From contig OY757939.1 in assembly GCA_963585895.1 (NCBI GenBank), forward strand, positions 53,450,621 to 53,514,620: a DNA stretch of 64,000 nt, written 5' to 3'. The first letter of the stretch is position 1, and each line of letters starts with the position of its first letter. The notes under the pieces are model-generated. The model worked only from the letters and a program-made list of their open reading frames with translations. It was not told where the DNA came from and searched no databases. This document shows positions 42,262 through 52,564 of this stretch, piece after piece. The position numbers and the translations under genes were made by a program. This stretch comes from Sepioteuthis lessoniana (taxonomy: Eukaryota; Mollusca; Cephalopoda; Myopsida; Loliginidae).

Positions 42262-43120
42262 CGAGGATCATTAAATAAGTTTCCAGACTTTTTTTGTAAA
42301 GGCACTTTTATTCATAGTACACACATAAGACTCTAGTCCCCTTCGAAGTAATCTCCACCAGCTGCAATGCATATGTTGAACCATTCCAATAACTTCTGGA
42401 AGGCCCCATTGAAGTCCTCTTGTGTGAGCATGTCAATGACCTTCATCACAGCCTCTTTCATCACTTCAATTGTCTCATAACGACAGCCTCTGAGCTTAGG
42501 GAATAACCAAAAGTCACACGGAGCAAGGTCGACTATAGGGAGGCTGAGGAACTGTCTTGATGCCCATCTTGGTCAAATAGTCTGTGACAAGGATGGAGTT
42601 GTGGACTGGTGCACTATCCTGGTGGAAATAGCACTGACCCGATTTGAAGAGTGCTGGCCTCTTCCCTAGGAATTTCTTCTTGAACTCCCTTAAAACCTCT
42701 GATGTATTGACTTCCTTACTCCTTCCACACCTCTCATCATCCCTCATAGACTGCCTGCCTTCCTTGAATCTCTTATGCCACTCAAAAACTGATGCTCGAT
42801 TCATACAAGATGGTCGAAAAGCAGTCTGAAGCATTCCATACGTTTCTGTGGCATTTTCTCCAAGTTTAAAATACAATTTTATTGCATATCATTCTTCCTC
42901 ACGTCCAGATAGCATTTTTGAAATTCACCAGGTGTGAAAATCAGGCTTTAGTAGGGTGTATTCCAATTGCTGCTGTAGATGTTCATTTGAATTTGAAATC
43001 ATAAAAATTGGTCAGTCATCTCATAAGATGTATAGCAATAATATAGTGAATTTTCAAGAGTCTACAACAATTTTAAATGCCTGTACAAAAAAAGTCTGGA
43101 AACTTATTGAATGCACCATA
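42262..43120 (-). mobile_element. Mariner (DD34D) non-autonomous copy 4, secondary deletion
   Basis: About 859 bp with family termini at TA. The minus-strand frame 42514-42876 runs from YFKLGENATETYGMLQTAF through FEWHKRFKEGRQSM and CGRSKEVNTSEV straight into LREFKKKFLGKRPALFKSGQ, then HQDSAPVHNS. The TTAGGG-containing junction of the other copies is gone. A small deletion near the YSPDLAPC motif shifts the frame, so the remaining DFWLFPKL part is out of frame. Confidence 0.92.
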
Positions 43121-43202
43121 TACCTCTCATTGCAGTTTGTGCATTTGATTATAAAGACTACTTTTTTTTTAATTACTGCTTAAATTTTTATTTATTAGGA
43201 AT

Positions 43203-43678
43203 GATGGTTGGTTGGGTTTTATGGTATCCTTCATAGGTTATTTAATGCCAAATTCATTTTTATACAAATAATTAGTTCTATTTCAAACAATTCAGTTTAA
43301 CATGAGTACATAGTTTAATAGTCAAAAACATTTCTATTTCAAGCTATTCAGTTTAGGCAAACAGTTATTTTCAAACAGTTCAGTTTAGTGTAAACATACA
43401 GTCAAAACAGTTCTATTTCAAGTAATTCTGTTTAGCATAAGTTAAGTTCTATTTGACCCATAGATAGGGCCCTATCAGATGCTACTACCATTCCAGGCCA
43501 GAATGGACCTGGGAGCAATGGCAATGAAGGGGTACTCAGCATTCCCCAAAGCTTCAGCATAACTAGAACCTAATCATCAGATTGTTTAGTGTCATATCCA
43601 GGACACCTGTTTTGGGGAAAGTCTAACACCTTTGCAGAGGTACAGTTGGTGTATTTTACAGCCCCAGCCAGCTGGGCA
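43203..43678 (-). repeat. SINE-D full-length copy
   Basis: Tail GTTTTATGGTATCCTTCATA at the left, body repeats containing CAGTTCTATTTCAAG, head at the right (GGAGCAATGGCAATGAAGGG, CAGCCAGCTGGGCAAT). Confidence 0.82.
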
Positions 43679-43684
43679 ATAGGA

Positions 43685-44040
43685 ATATTATTTTTGGGTT
43701 TTTTAAGGTATAGAATTTTCCTTCTATGATTATATTACATACTCCTCATCTTTTATTATTGCATTTTGAGACACCATACATGGTTTGTTTCTCAAATTCA
43801 GATAAGATTTTGTGTTTTAAGTTTTTTGGTTGTCGTTTGCTTTTAATGATTTTTGCTGTGTCTAGTATGTTTTTAATTTCATTATTGCTTTTAAGTTGAC
43901 CTAGATTTTTTGATATATATCTGTAAATAGCTCCGAGTCGTTTCTGTTGTATGTTAAGAAATGTGCTTTGGGTTGTTCATTGCTATGTGTTTGGGGTTCA
44001 TAGTTATTCTAATGGTATTTTTCTGTTGATTTGCATCCCT
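43685..44040. other. Unassigned T-rich interval
   Basis: No family or coding signal was recognised. Confidence 0.35.
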
Positions 44041-44043
44041 TAT

Positions 44044-44095
44044 CTATATATATACATATATATATATTTATGTGTACACACATACACATAAACAT

Positions 44096-44142
<47 letters not shown>

Positions 44143-44143
44143 C
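44044..44143. repeat. TA/CA microsatellite
   Basis: (TA)n, (CA)n, (TA)n directly before the microsatellite-flanked repeat. Confidence 0.9.
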
Positions 44144-44144
44144 T

Positions 44145-44435
44145 TTCTTTAAGAAAAAACAAAAACTGGTCACATTAGGATTATAAATTTATTTCCATCC
44201 TGTTATGGGTTTTGATATAAATCAAAAACACAAAAAAAAAACTAACAAGACTTCTTCAGATCTTATGGATAAAATAATTCTGAACTGTTATTTTTTTTTT
44301 ATTTGTATAAAATTATTGCTCTGTAATGTCAGTTACACTGAGCTCTTTACCAGGAAAATTTATATGTTCACTGTTGAATGTTTTTTTTTGTCCTGATGGA
44401 ATTACTCCCAACTCCAGTTTAACTGGACCAAATAA

Positions 44436-44493
<58 letters not shown>

Positions 44494-44495
44494 GA
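44145..44495 (+). repeat. Unclassified microsatellite-flanked repeat, most complete copy
   Basis: Start TTTAAGAAAAAACAAAAACTGG, block GGATTATAAATTTATTTCCA, CAAGACTTCTTCAGATCTTA, then GCTCTGTAATGTCAGTTACA, CTCTTTACCAGGAAAATTTA and the end GATGGAATTACTCCCAACTC, CAGTTTAACTGGACC. (TA)n and (GA)n follow. The end holds two small hairpins (GGAATTACTCC; CCAGTTTAACTGG). Confidence 0.7.
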
Positions 44496-44609
44496 AAAGA
44501 GTTTTGATTGTAGATTATCAGAGATAATGTTTTTTTCATTAGTTTTCAATTCATTAATCAGAAGATTTTATTAATTCCAAATTCAAAATTAAATCACTGG
44601 AATATATCA

Positions 44610-44940
44610 GCCTATCAGCATAATGGTTAGAGTATTTGCCAATAGCCTGGAGGACCAGGGTTCAATCCAAGATCAAGTCATGCCAAAGACTCAAAAAAAT
44701 AGTACTTGATGCCTCCTTGCTTAACATTCGACTTTACAAGATACAAATCAAGGGTAAGTGGAACAATCCAGGGAAAGGAGTGGTGCCCTCCCCTGCACCT
44801 CGGTGTTGTAGCTATCAAAAAAGAACCCTCCAGTTTACCCTCAACAATGGTTGGTTAACTTATATATATATATTAAGTAAGTTGGTCAACTGTAGTCGAG
44901 GGTGAACTGAAGGCTCTCTTTTCAATAGCTACTTTTATAA
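44610..44940. repeat. SINE-C plus inverted SINE-C fragment
   Basis: Plus-strand SINE-C 44610-44860 (CATAATGGTTAGAGTATTTG, GGGTTCAATCCAAG box B, TTGGTTAACTT end). After a short (TA)n, the 3' end of another SINE-C follows on the minus strand, 44878-44940 (TTGGTCAACTGTAGTCGAGG). Confidence 0.78.
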
Positions 44941-45488
44941 ATTATAATTAATTGCAATTAGATAAGTAAGAAGAAGTACTCTATAATTAGCATTTGTTAG
45001 TTATCTCCCTTGAGAAATTATTATCATCAGAATAAGTGTGGACACTAAATCTATATTATTGTTATTATAATTTGTTAGTTATGCCACCCTGAGCATCTCC
45101 TCTTTTTATTATCTTCTCACATCAACATTTATAAAAAAAAAAAAAAAAGAAGAAAAATCTTTGCACAGTATCAAATTCTGTTCATTCTTCTGATTGTTCC
45201 CAAAATGCTCTCTAAAATTCCTTTTCTCACCATTATTTTTGAAATCACACAATTCAATCTAAATTTTTTTTACATAACTGCTGTTTTTTATCTGATAAGG
45301 CAATTTTTCCCCCAAAATATATCATTCTAGTCGCAAAAAAATCCAATTTTTTAGTAGGCTTAGTTTTTGAAATCTGTCTTGACAGTAATTTTCCAGTCTA
45401 AGGAGAAAAATGTCTACCATAATAAGAAATTCCACTAATTATTTTGAAAGTTTCAATTAGATCACCTCTCGTTCTTCTTTCTAGCAAA
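44941..45488. other. Unassigned AT-rich interval
   Basis: No family or coding signal was recognised. A-run at 45136-45149. Confidence 0.35.
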
Positions 45489-45491
45489 TGG

Positions 45492-45640
45492 CTTGATTTG
45501 GTCTCTTTGTTTAATGGCATATTAACGTTCATGGGTTATTTAATGCCAAAATCATTCTTGTAGAAGAAGGGTAGGGGTATTATTTAACCTAATAGTATGA
45601 TGAGGGGATAAGATGGTTCATACCATTCCCAAGGGTATCT
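45492..45640 (-). repeat. SINE-B copy, head missing
   Basis: TTTAATGGCATATTAACGTT tail, GCCAAAATCATTCTTGTAGA, GGTTCATACCATTCCCAAGG. Confidence 0.7.
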
Positions 45641-45904
45641 TTCTCGTTGATCCTAATTTCTCCCACCTTTCCCTGCATTATTACAAGATTTCTTCAGTTC
45701 AGTTCAGTTTTAGGCAAAAATTGTCCGAAATTTTCTTCTCAAATGCTTTTCACTATCATTGGCCATTCTCAAGGGTATAATCAAAATGTTACTTTTTTCT
45801 TTGAAATCTGGAGAAAATTTTGTTTTTAATTTCATCTGGGATATTTTCTGTTCCGTGGGTAGAGATTTTTAATATTTTGGAGTTTTTCTTAAGTGTTTTA
45901 TTGA

Positions 45905-46420
45905 TTGATAGATTTGTTTTAATGGCATATCAATCCATTTTAGGTTATTTTATGCCTAGAGGTTTGGGAATCACATTCATTGGATGTTCATATTTATATT
46001 ATGGTTTGGTTTGGTTTGGTTTTATGGTACATCAACTACTGTAGGTTATTTAATGCTAAATCCATTTTTTATAAACAGTTTTATGGTACATCAACTATTG
46101 TTGGTTATTTCATGCCAAATCCATTTTTTATACATATAAACAGTTCTATTTCAAACAATTCAGTTTAACATAAGTACATAGTTTAGTTCTATTTGACCCA
46201 TAGATAGGACCCTATCAGGTGCTACCACTCCGAGCCAGTGTGGACCTTGGAGCGATTGCAATAAAGGATTACTCCACATTCCCCAAAACTTCAGCATAAC
46301 TGGAGCATCACCATCAGGGTGTTTCGTGTCATATCCAGGACACACATTGGGGAAGTCTTACCCCTTTGCAGAGATGCAGATGGTGTATTCTGCAGCCACA
46401 GCCGACTGGGCCATATATTT
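45905..46420 (-). repeat. SINE-D copy with tandem tails
   Basis: Three tail units (45915, 46017, 46081: TTTATGGTACATCAACTA type) followed by body and head (GACCCATAGATAGGACCCTA; CCGACTGGGCCATAT, giving TGGCCCAGTCGG box A on the minus strand). Confidence 0.8.
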
Positions 46421-46514
46421 TTGTGTAGTTGTTTCTGAAGAGTATATTTTTTGTACACATTCCTATTAAATATAAATAATTTTCAAAATAATTTATTAGA
46501 CCTGCAGTAGAGAA

Positions 46515-46715
46515 CCAAAATGATATTATCACTCCAGGTCACAATGAACCTAGGAATAATGGCAATGAAAGGGATACTTCCTACTTCCCAGATTTCAAGA
46601 AATGGAGTATCACCATCAGACACAATTTAATGTCATAATCAGGACACCTCATTTTTGAGGAGCATCTTACCCTTCTGCAGGTTATACAGGCTGTGTATTT
46701 TAAGTCCCAACAATA
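46515..46715 (-). repeat. SINE-D head fragment
   Basis: Diverged GATATTATCACTCCAGGTCA..ATGGCAATGAAAGGG and ATCAGACACAATTTAATGTC. Ends at CCCAACAATAGG. Confidence 0.6.
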
Positions 46716-47165
46716 GGATATATCACATTTTATTTTGTTAGAGGTTTTAAATTTAGATTGTCATATATCAAATGTTTGTTTGTTGTATTTTATGGCATAT
46801 CAACCCTCATAGGTTATTTCATGCCAAAACCTGTTTATACATATATATTAAATATACGTGTGTAAAATTATAGGGCCATATCTTGTAACATGACATTCTT
46901 CTTCAAAAACAACAGGTGACTCAGTTGTCTCAGAATAGGAAAAGTCTTTATTCTGAACTGCAACATTCTACTTAACAGTCAATGCAACGTGAGGGAGAGG
47001 AAGACATCATAAAAGGGACAATGAATGAATCCCACTTGGCAGACACCCCACCCCAACTCTGACTAATCTCTCTCAACATCTAATCTCAACTCACTCCTGA
47101 ACTCAACAGCTCAGTGGATCTCAACTCAACTGACTTATTTTCAAATTCTCTATTGTTTTTATATA

Positions 47166-48490
47166 CACCCCTAGACAAAAATATAAGACCACCCTCAAAA
47201 ATGAAGAGAAAATATTGTTTACAATTTTTCAATTATGAAAACCAGATATATGAAAGATAAGGCATAAAGACAATTAGATTTAAATTATGAAAAAATTTCA
47301 ATTTATTTTTTATATGTATATTAACATGCTTGATTTTAAAATATTGTTTTGACACAAAGGCAAATTTTTTATTTAATATTTTGTAGATCTGCCTTTAGCT
47401 TTGATAACCTCAAAAATTTGGTTAGGCATACTATCAACTAGTTTCTGAAGTTGAACCAAAGGTATTTTTCCCATGTGTCTAAGATTGCGTTTTTGAGTTC
47501 AGAAATTGCTGTGTACTGCCAACCTCCTTCATAAACTTTTATAACAATCAATCCCCACAAAATTTCAATAGGATTGAGATCTGCAGAGCATGATGGGTAG
47601 TCAAAAAGTCTTATTATTTGTTCAAACAAGTATTTCTTTCTTATTGATGCATTGTGGATAGCAGCATTATCTTGCTGAAAAATCCATTCTTCTCCACATA
47701 GTTGACACCCTTCTTGTGCGAGAGATAAACCATTAAGCACATAATCTGCAGCTTTTTGTCGACCACTGACAAATTGTAGTTTAAGTTTTCCTGAAGATGA
47801 GAAGCCCCACCACCACCACCAGATCATAAGAGAACGTCCTTCACTATGCCTTGTTGAATATTTCTCTTCAGGAAATATTTTTGTACACCAGTACTTCTGA
47901 AAGCTATCTGGGCTGTCTAAACTGAATTTCTTTTTCTCCTAAAGAAACAACTTTTCGCCATTCTTTAGCTCTCATAGTTTGATACTGATGAGTATATTCC
48001 AATCCTTTCTCTTTGTGTTTAATAATTAACCTTATTTGGACTTTTTAAGTAATTGCAGACAACCGTTTTACTGTGTCATAAGGCTTTCGAAATTTCTCTC
48101 TGAGATTTTCCGACTCTTTTTAGAGCTGTAACCCCACCTTTCTCAAATTCAGGTAAATTAGTTCCTTTATCCATTCATGTTTTTAGTATTTTAAGTATTA
48201 TAATTTTAATAGCTTTTATATTACGTAGACTATATATAATAAATTTTTCAATTAAATTTAGTAATTTTTTCTTTAGTTTTAGTGGTCTTACATTTATGTC
48301 AAAAATAAATTTTAAAATTTAGCATAAATGCTAATATACAAAAAAAAAATGAATTGAATTTTCTGCTTATTTTAAATTTAAACGTTTCTTAACCTTATCT
48401 TTCATATATCTGATTTTCATAATTTAGAAATTGTAAATAATATCTTTTCCTTCATTTTTGAGGGTGGTCTTGTATTTTTGTCTAGGGGTG
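47166..48490 (-). mobile_element. Tc1-like (DD34E) element
   Basis: 1325 bp flanked by TA (47164-47165, 48491-48492). Terminal inverted repeats are long, about 110 bp: CACCCCTAGACAAAAATATA at the left pairs with the right end, and ATATCTGATTTTCATAATTT-type sequence pairs further in. The transposase on the minus strand is degraded. Confidence 0.93.
47438..48178 (-). pseudogene. Tc1-like transposase pseudogene
   Basis: An N-terminal region beginning MDKGTNLPEFEKGGVTALKR and containing SQREISKALRHSKTVV, typical of Tc1 helix-turn-helix, is followed after damage by an open 129-aa C-terminal frame (47438-47827). That frame has IFQQDNAAIHNA and DYPSCSADLNPIEILWG. The spacing from the D of QQDN to the final E is 34 residues, i.e. 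DD34E. About 247 codons remain of the usual ~340, and in-frame stops and frameshifts separate the two parts. The first catalytic aspartate was not identified. Confidence 0.85.
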
Positions 48491-49477
48491 TATTCCAGAA
48501 TTAAGTATTTCATCAGCCAAAGTTCTTTGGGTGACATAATCTCACTAAATTATTGCATCATTTGTTTTATTCAATTTTAATCAAACTTATCATGCGACAT
48601 GACTTAAACTTAGTTTAATTTTCGTTTCCTATCCCAAAACATTATGACCTGGGGTGATGGTCATATCTTTCAGCATGTGCATGTTAGTCTGCATGTGTTG
48701 ACTTCAATGATAAGTACACTTTCTCCAAGAGATCACTAACCAGTCCACAAACTCATCAAATTAAATAATAAAATAATCAATATAATTAATTATCACCCTA
48801 ATTATTTTACACATGATTTGGTTTGGTTGAGTTTTATGGCATATCAACTGTTGTAGGTTATTTCATGCCAAATACTGTTTATACATATGTATTAAATATA
48901 TAGGATCTGTTTTAGTTGGGTTTTATGGCATATCAACCGTTGTAGGTTATTTCATGCCAAATACTGTTTATACATATGTATTAAATATATAGGATCTGTT
49001 TTAGTCGGTTTTTATGGCATATCAACCGTTATAGGATATTTCATGCCAAATACTGTTTATACATATATATCTAATATACGTGATTTCTAAATGAATAGTT
49101 TGCATGTGAATGAGCTAGAGCTCCTTTTTTGCTCACAGTAAAATGGTTTCAGGTGTTGTTATCCAACACTAATAGTTTTATTTCCACACAGTTAAATAAT
49201 TTCAGATATTGCTATTTAACACTAGTAATTGTATTCTGCATAAATGGTTTCAAGTTTAGTAAATGATTAAACAGTTCTATTTGACTAATGAGTTGGACCC
49301 TAACAGGTACTACCAATCCAGTTCAAAGTGAACCTTGGAGTAATGTCTATGAAGGAGAACATCCCATTCCCAAAGTTCCAGAACTGGAGCCTCATCATCA
49401 GCTTGTTTAGAAACATATCCAGGACACACACTGGGGGTGAGGATCTTACTTCATTGCAAAGAAACATTCAGCATATT

Positions 49478-49627
49478 ATCCTATTTACCAACCCCTCCGC
49501 TTGGGCAGGATATGACACAAGGTCAATTTTTAAACAGAGTTTAACAGGTTTGAATACAGAGTTTTCCTTCTCCTAGACTAGTTGCCTAACCAAGGCTGAA
49601 GAACCCAGTCTGTCCAGGATTTGAACT
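49478..49627 (-). repeat. SINE-A copy with internal deletion, cut by foreign segment
   Basis: CAACCCCTCCGCTTGGGCAG, TTTTTAAACAGAGTTTAACA, GACTAGTTGCC, then CCCAGTCTGTCCAGGATTTG. The middle of the SINE is lost between two CAGTCT repeats. Sequence stops matching SINE-A after GGATTTGAACT, where the bacterial-like segment starts. Confidence 0.8.
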
Positions 49628-50545
49628 AAAGCTATCGCTATAGATATCTGCAAACAGTATGGTACCCTCATCCAATGCTACTGATGCTCCTTTAAAAATG
49701 CTGTTGTATTGGATGTTGTTGGCCGTTAACATGGCTACAATCAACGAGTCAGCTACAGCACGGTCTTCTTCTTCCAGGGCAATTTCTGAGTGGGTGGCCG
49801 GAGCAAAGGCATCGGCTTTAAATGCTTCAACGTTGAGGTATTCCATGTCTAAGTCGGCATCGTACACCCGCATGTTTTGCAATTCGTCTTCCAGTGTTCC
49901 AACTTCTACGTTGCTGTTGTTAGGCAGGTATACCATTTCTCCACCCGAGTCGAATACATAGTTCAATTGCCCTGTTTTTTCTCCATTGGTATTCAACTCC
50001 ATCACTTCACCATAAATATTGGCTGGTAGGTCCGGGAAGGTCTCCCCTACCCATTCTGCCAATGTTCTTATGGTAACGCCATTGTGGTAGTGTATTGCTA
50101 CCTGGCTTACTGGTTTTGTATGGGCATCTGCATCGGTAGGCATCCAGGCATGCGTTTCGGTTTTGGCGTATTGAAACAAACCAATACCAAGGCCTATTAA
50201 TAAAGGAAGAGCAATGGCCAACAAGCGCTGTCGTTTCCTTCGTTTGTTGCGTTGAATCAATTGATCGACCTCCACATCAAACAACACGGCCAACAATGGA
50301 ATGGTGGCCCGTTTAAATTTTCTTTTGTGCACCAACCACCACGAAAGCCATCCTGTGCGTGCCATGCGCAAATCGGCATATACAGGATCGGTGAGCACCT
50401 GTTTAAGAGCAGTAGGATATGCGCCTGGTGGTGCATGGTTGGCCAGCACCACATGCATGTATTCAGCAGTATGGTGCTGCAAAAAGGTGTTGATTTCGTA
50501 ATTTACAATGTCGGTATCAGCCGCATCGTTAGACGCTGCCAGCAC
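49628..50545 (-). CDS. Partial bacterial-like TIR-type membrane protein fragment
   Basis: Open minus-strand frame of about 305 residues with no stop up to the N gap. At the left it runs on into SINE sequence and stops only at 49586. N-terminal ~75 residues (NYEINTFLQHH, YMHVVLANHAPP, YPTALKQVL, YADLR) resemble the end of a bacterial TIR-like or TIR-containing domain. The next segment, KRKFKRATIPLLAVLFDVEV, matches the linker often seen before the membrane anchor in such proteins. A basic stretch RNKRRKRQR precedes a single hydrophobic segment of about 20 residues (LLAIALPLLIGLGIGLFQYA, roughly residues 107-127). The remaining ~180 residues would be extracytoplasmic, acidic, with no family I can name. 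Base composition is close to balanced, unlike the AT-rich surroundings. Start and natural end are both missing. Function is not assigned. The domain call is from memory of family patterns. Confidence 0.7.
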
Positions 50546-50745
50546 NNNNNNNNNNNNNNNNNNNNNNNNNNNNNNNNNNNNNNNNNNNNNNNNNNNNNNN
50601 NNNNNNNNNNNNNNNNNNNNNNNNNNNNNNNNNNNNNNNNNNNNNNNNNNNNNNNNNNNNNNNNNNNNNNNNNNNNNNNNNNNNNNNNNNNNNNNNNNNN
50701 NNNNNNNNNNNNNNNNNNNNNNNNNNNNNNNNNNNNNNNNNNNNN
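50546..50745. other. Assembly gap, 200 N
   Basis: Exactly 200 unknown bases, a typical scaffold placeholder. The bacterial-like frame ends at it, and (TA)n(TG)n microsatellite resumes on the other side. Confidence 0.99.
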
Positions 50746-50808
50746 TATATATATATATATATATATATGTGCATGTGTGTGTGTGTGTGTGCGTGTGTGT
50801 GTATATAT
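50746..50808. repeat. (TA)n(TG)n microsatellite
   Basis: Dinucleotide repeats starting at the gap edge and ending at the (CAT)n tail of LINE-R. Confidence 0.92.
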
Positions 50809-51270
50809 ATCATCATCATGTCACGCCATCAGCACAGATATCCTGAACCCTTTCTCGCCACCCATCTCTCTCATCCATTGCTTCCAGCAGGTCTTCAAGG
50901 CTGCATCCTGTATCGGAAGAGAGCTGTTGTATGTAGGTTCTAACTAGTCGTCCTGCCTTTGTTCATCCATGTGAAGGGGTCCACAGGAGTACGTCACTTA
51001 TGAGTTTGTCCCTACTTCTCCTGGAGTGTCCTGCATGTCTGGTTCGTCTAACTTGGATAGTTTTTATGATGGGTGGTAAGTGGCTGTACAGCTGCTGTTT
51101 TGTGAGGTGCTGCCTCCTGGACTTGTTCAATATTGCTCACAACATTCTTGTGTAGTTGCTGTCAAGCTTTTTCTCCATATGTTAAGTTAGCATCCATATA
51201 GTACATCCATACAGCAGTATCGACACAACCACTGCTTTGAAAAAACTGCACTTCATTTTATTAATCAGGT
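50809..51270 (-). mobile_element. LINE-R 3' fragment
   Basis: (CAT)n tail, then minus-strand sequence for DTGC..EDLLEAMDERE-like end, RRTRHAG-like, KSW-like and LYGC-like regions in broken frames. About 460 bp. A (TA)n run (51271-51291) follows. Confidence 0.85.
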
Positions 51271-51308
51271 ATATATATATATATATATATGGATGCATAC
51301 ATATATCG

Positions 51309-51622
51309 TCATCATCATCATGTTGTGCTTTCATAACAGATATCCCAGACCTTCTCTCATCGTACATTGCTTCCAGTAGGTCTTCAGGGCTACATCCCAT
51401 ATCGGCACAGACCTGCTGCATGTAGGTTCAAGTGAGTCATCCTGCCTTTACTTGTCTATATGAAGGGGTCCACAGGAGTACATCATAAATGAGCTCATCC
51501 CTACTTCTCCAGCAGTGTCCCACATGTCTGGTTCATCTAATTTTGATAGTTTTCGTGATGGTTGGTAGGTGGCCGTACAGCTTCTGCTTTGTGGGGTGCT
51601 ATCTCCAGAACTTGTTCAACAT
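51309..51622 (-). mobile_element. LINE-R 3' fragment
   Basis: Second (CAT)n-started copy in the same orientation: MQQVCADMGCSPEDLLEAM on the minus strand, then HVGHCWRSRDELI-like and HQPSRKLSKL-like regions. It stops near CAGAACTTGTTCAACAT, beside mariner copy 5. Tandem arrangement with 50809-51270. Confidence 0.8.
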
Positions 51623-51659
51623 ACATATATATTTATATATGCAAATACATTTATATATA

Positions 51660-52562
51660 CAAGGATCATTAAATAAGTTTCCTGACTTTTTTCGTATGGG
51701 CACTTTTATTGATAGTACACACATGAGACTCAAGTCTCCTTTGAAGTAATCTCCTCTGGCTGCAATGCACTTGTACCGTTCCAACAACTTCTGCAATTCC
51801 CCATGGAAGTTCTCTTGTGTGAGCGTGTCAATGACCTTTGTTACAGCCTCTTTCATCTCCTCAATTGTCTCATAACGACAGCCTCTGAGCTTAGGGAATA
51901 ACCAAAAGTCACAGGGAGCAAGGTCAGGACTATAGGGAGGCTGAGGAACTGTCTTGATGCCCTTCTTGGTCAAATAGTCTGTGACAAGGATGGAGGTGTG
52001 GACTGGTGCATTGTCCTGGTGGAAATCCCACTGACCCAATTTGAAGAGTACTGGCCTCTTCCCTAGGAATCTCTTCCTGAATTCCCTTAAAACCTCAACA
52101 TAGTAACCCTAACCCTAACCTTAATCATTTGGCCAATTAACTCTGGTGCATTGACTTCCTTACTCATTCCACACCTCTCATCATCCCTCACAGAATCCCT
52201 GCCTTCCTTGAATCTCTTACGCCACTCAAAAACTGATGCTCGATTCATGCAAGATGGTTGAAAAGCAGTTTGAAGCATTCCATATGTTTCTGTGGCATTT
52301 TTTCGAGTTTAAAACAGAATTTTATTGCATTTTCTTCTTCTAAAATGTTCTCACATCCAGATTGCATTTTTGAAATTCACCAGGTGTGAAAATCAGGCTT
52401 TAGTAGGGTGTATTCCAATTGCTGCTGTAGCTGTTCATTTCAAGTTGAAATCATAAAATCATTGGTCAGTCATCTCATAAGATGTATAGCAATAACATAG
52501 TGAATTTTCAAGAGTCTACGACAATTTTTTTTAAAGTCTGGAAATGTATAGAATGCCCCATG
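51660..52562 (-). mobile_element. Mariner (DD34D) non-autonomous copy 5, best transposase remnant
   Basis: 903 bp flanked by TA, termini CAAGGATCATTAAATAAG and (right) ATGGGGCATTCTATAC. The C-terminal frame is open from MGQWDFHQDNAPVH through YSPDLAPCDFWLFPKLRGC to DYFKGD. The N-terminal remnant 52087-52278 has MLQTAFQPSCMNRASVFEWR. CCCTAACCCTAACC lies at the internal deletion (52107-52121), after which GGCCAATTAACTCTGG resumes the N-terminal part. Confidence 0.94.
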
Positions 52563-52564
52563 TA

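Larger units (their letters stand above)
46861..48811 (-). mobile_element. Probable solo LTR carrying a Tc1 insertion
   Basis: LTR-retrotransposon fossil, TGTAAAATTATAGGG at the left and CCCTAATTATTTTACA at the right. Adjacent 4-mers CGTG and CATG are a near match. About 624 bp remain after removing the Tc1 element at 47166-48490. An AATAAA-type signal is on the minus strand near 46948. No internal region is present. Confidence 0.6.
46775..49480 (-). repeat. SINE-D copy with four tandem tails, split by LTR
   Basis: Tail unit of about 91 bp (TTTATGGCATATCAACC.. GGTTATTTCATGCC.. ATATTAAATATA) once at 46785-46860 and three times at 48835-49080. Between them is the LTR 46861-48811. Body (49080-49270) and head (49276-49480: CTAACAGGTACTACCAATCC; CCATTCCCAAAGTTCC) follow. 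Confidence 0.75.

Noticed and set aside
49628-50545. Host Toll/TIR immune gene
   Set aside because: No introns, bacterial-type membrane layout, and balanced composition unlike its surroundings. A host origin is not supported.
50252-50947. Plus-strand frames running through the gap
   Set aside because: They contain the N run and are shadows of the minus-strand bacterial-like frame.
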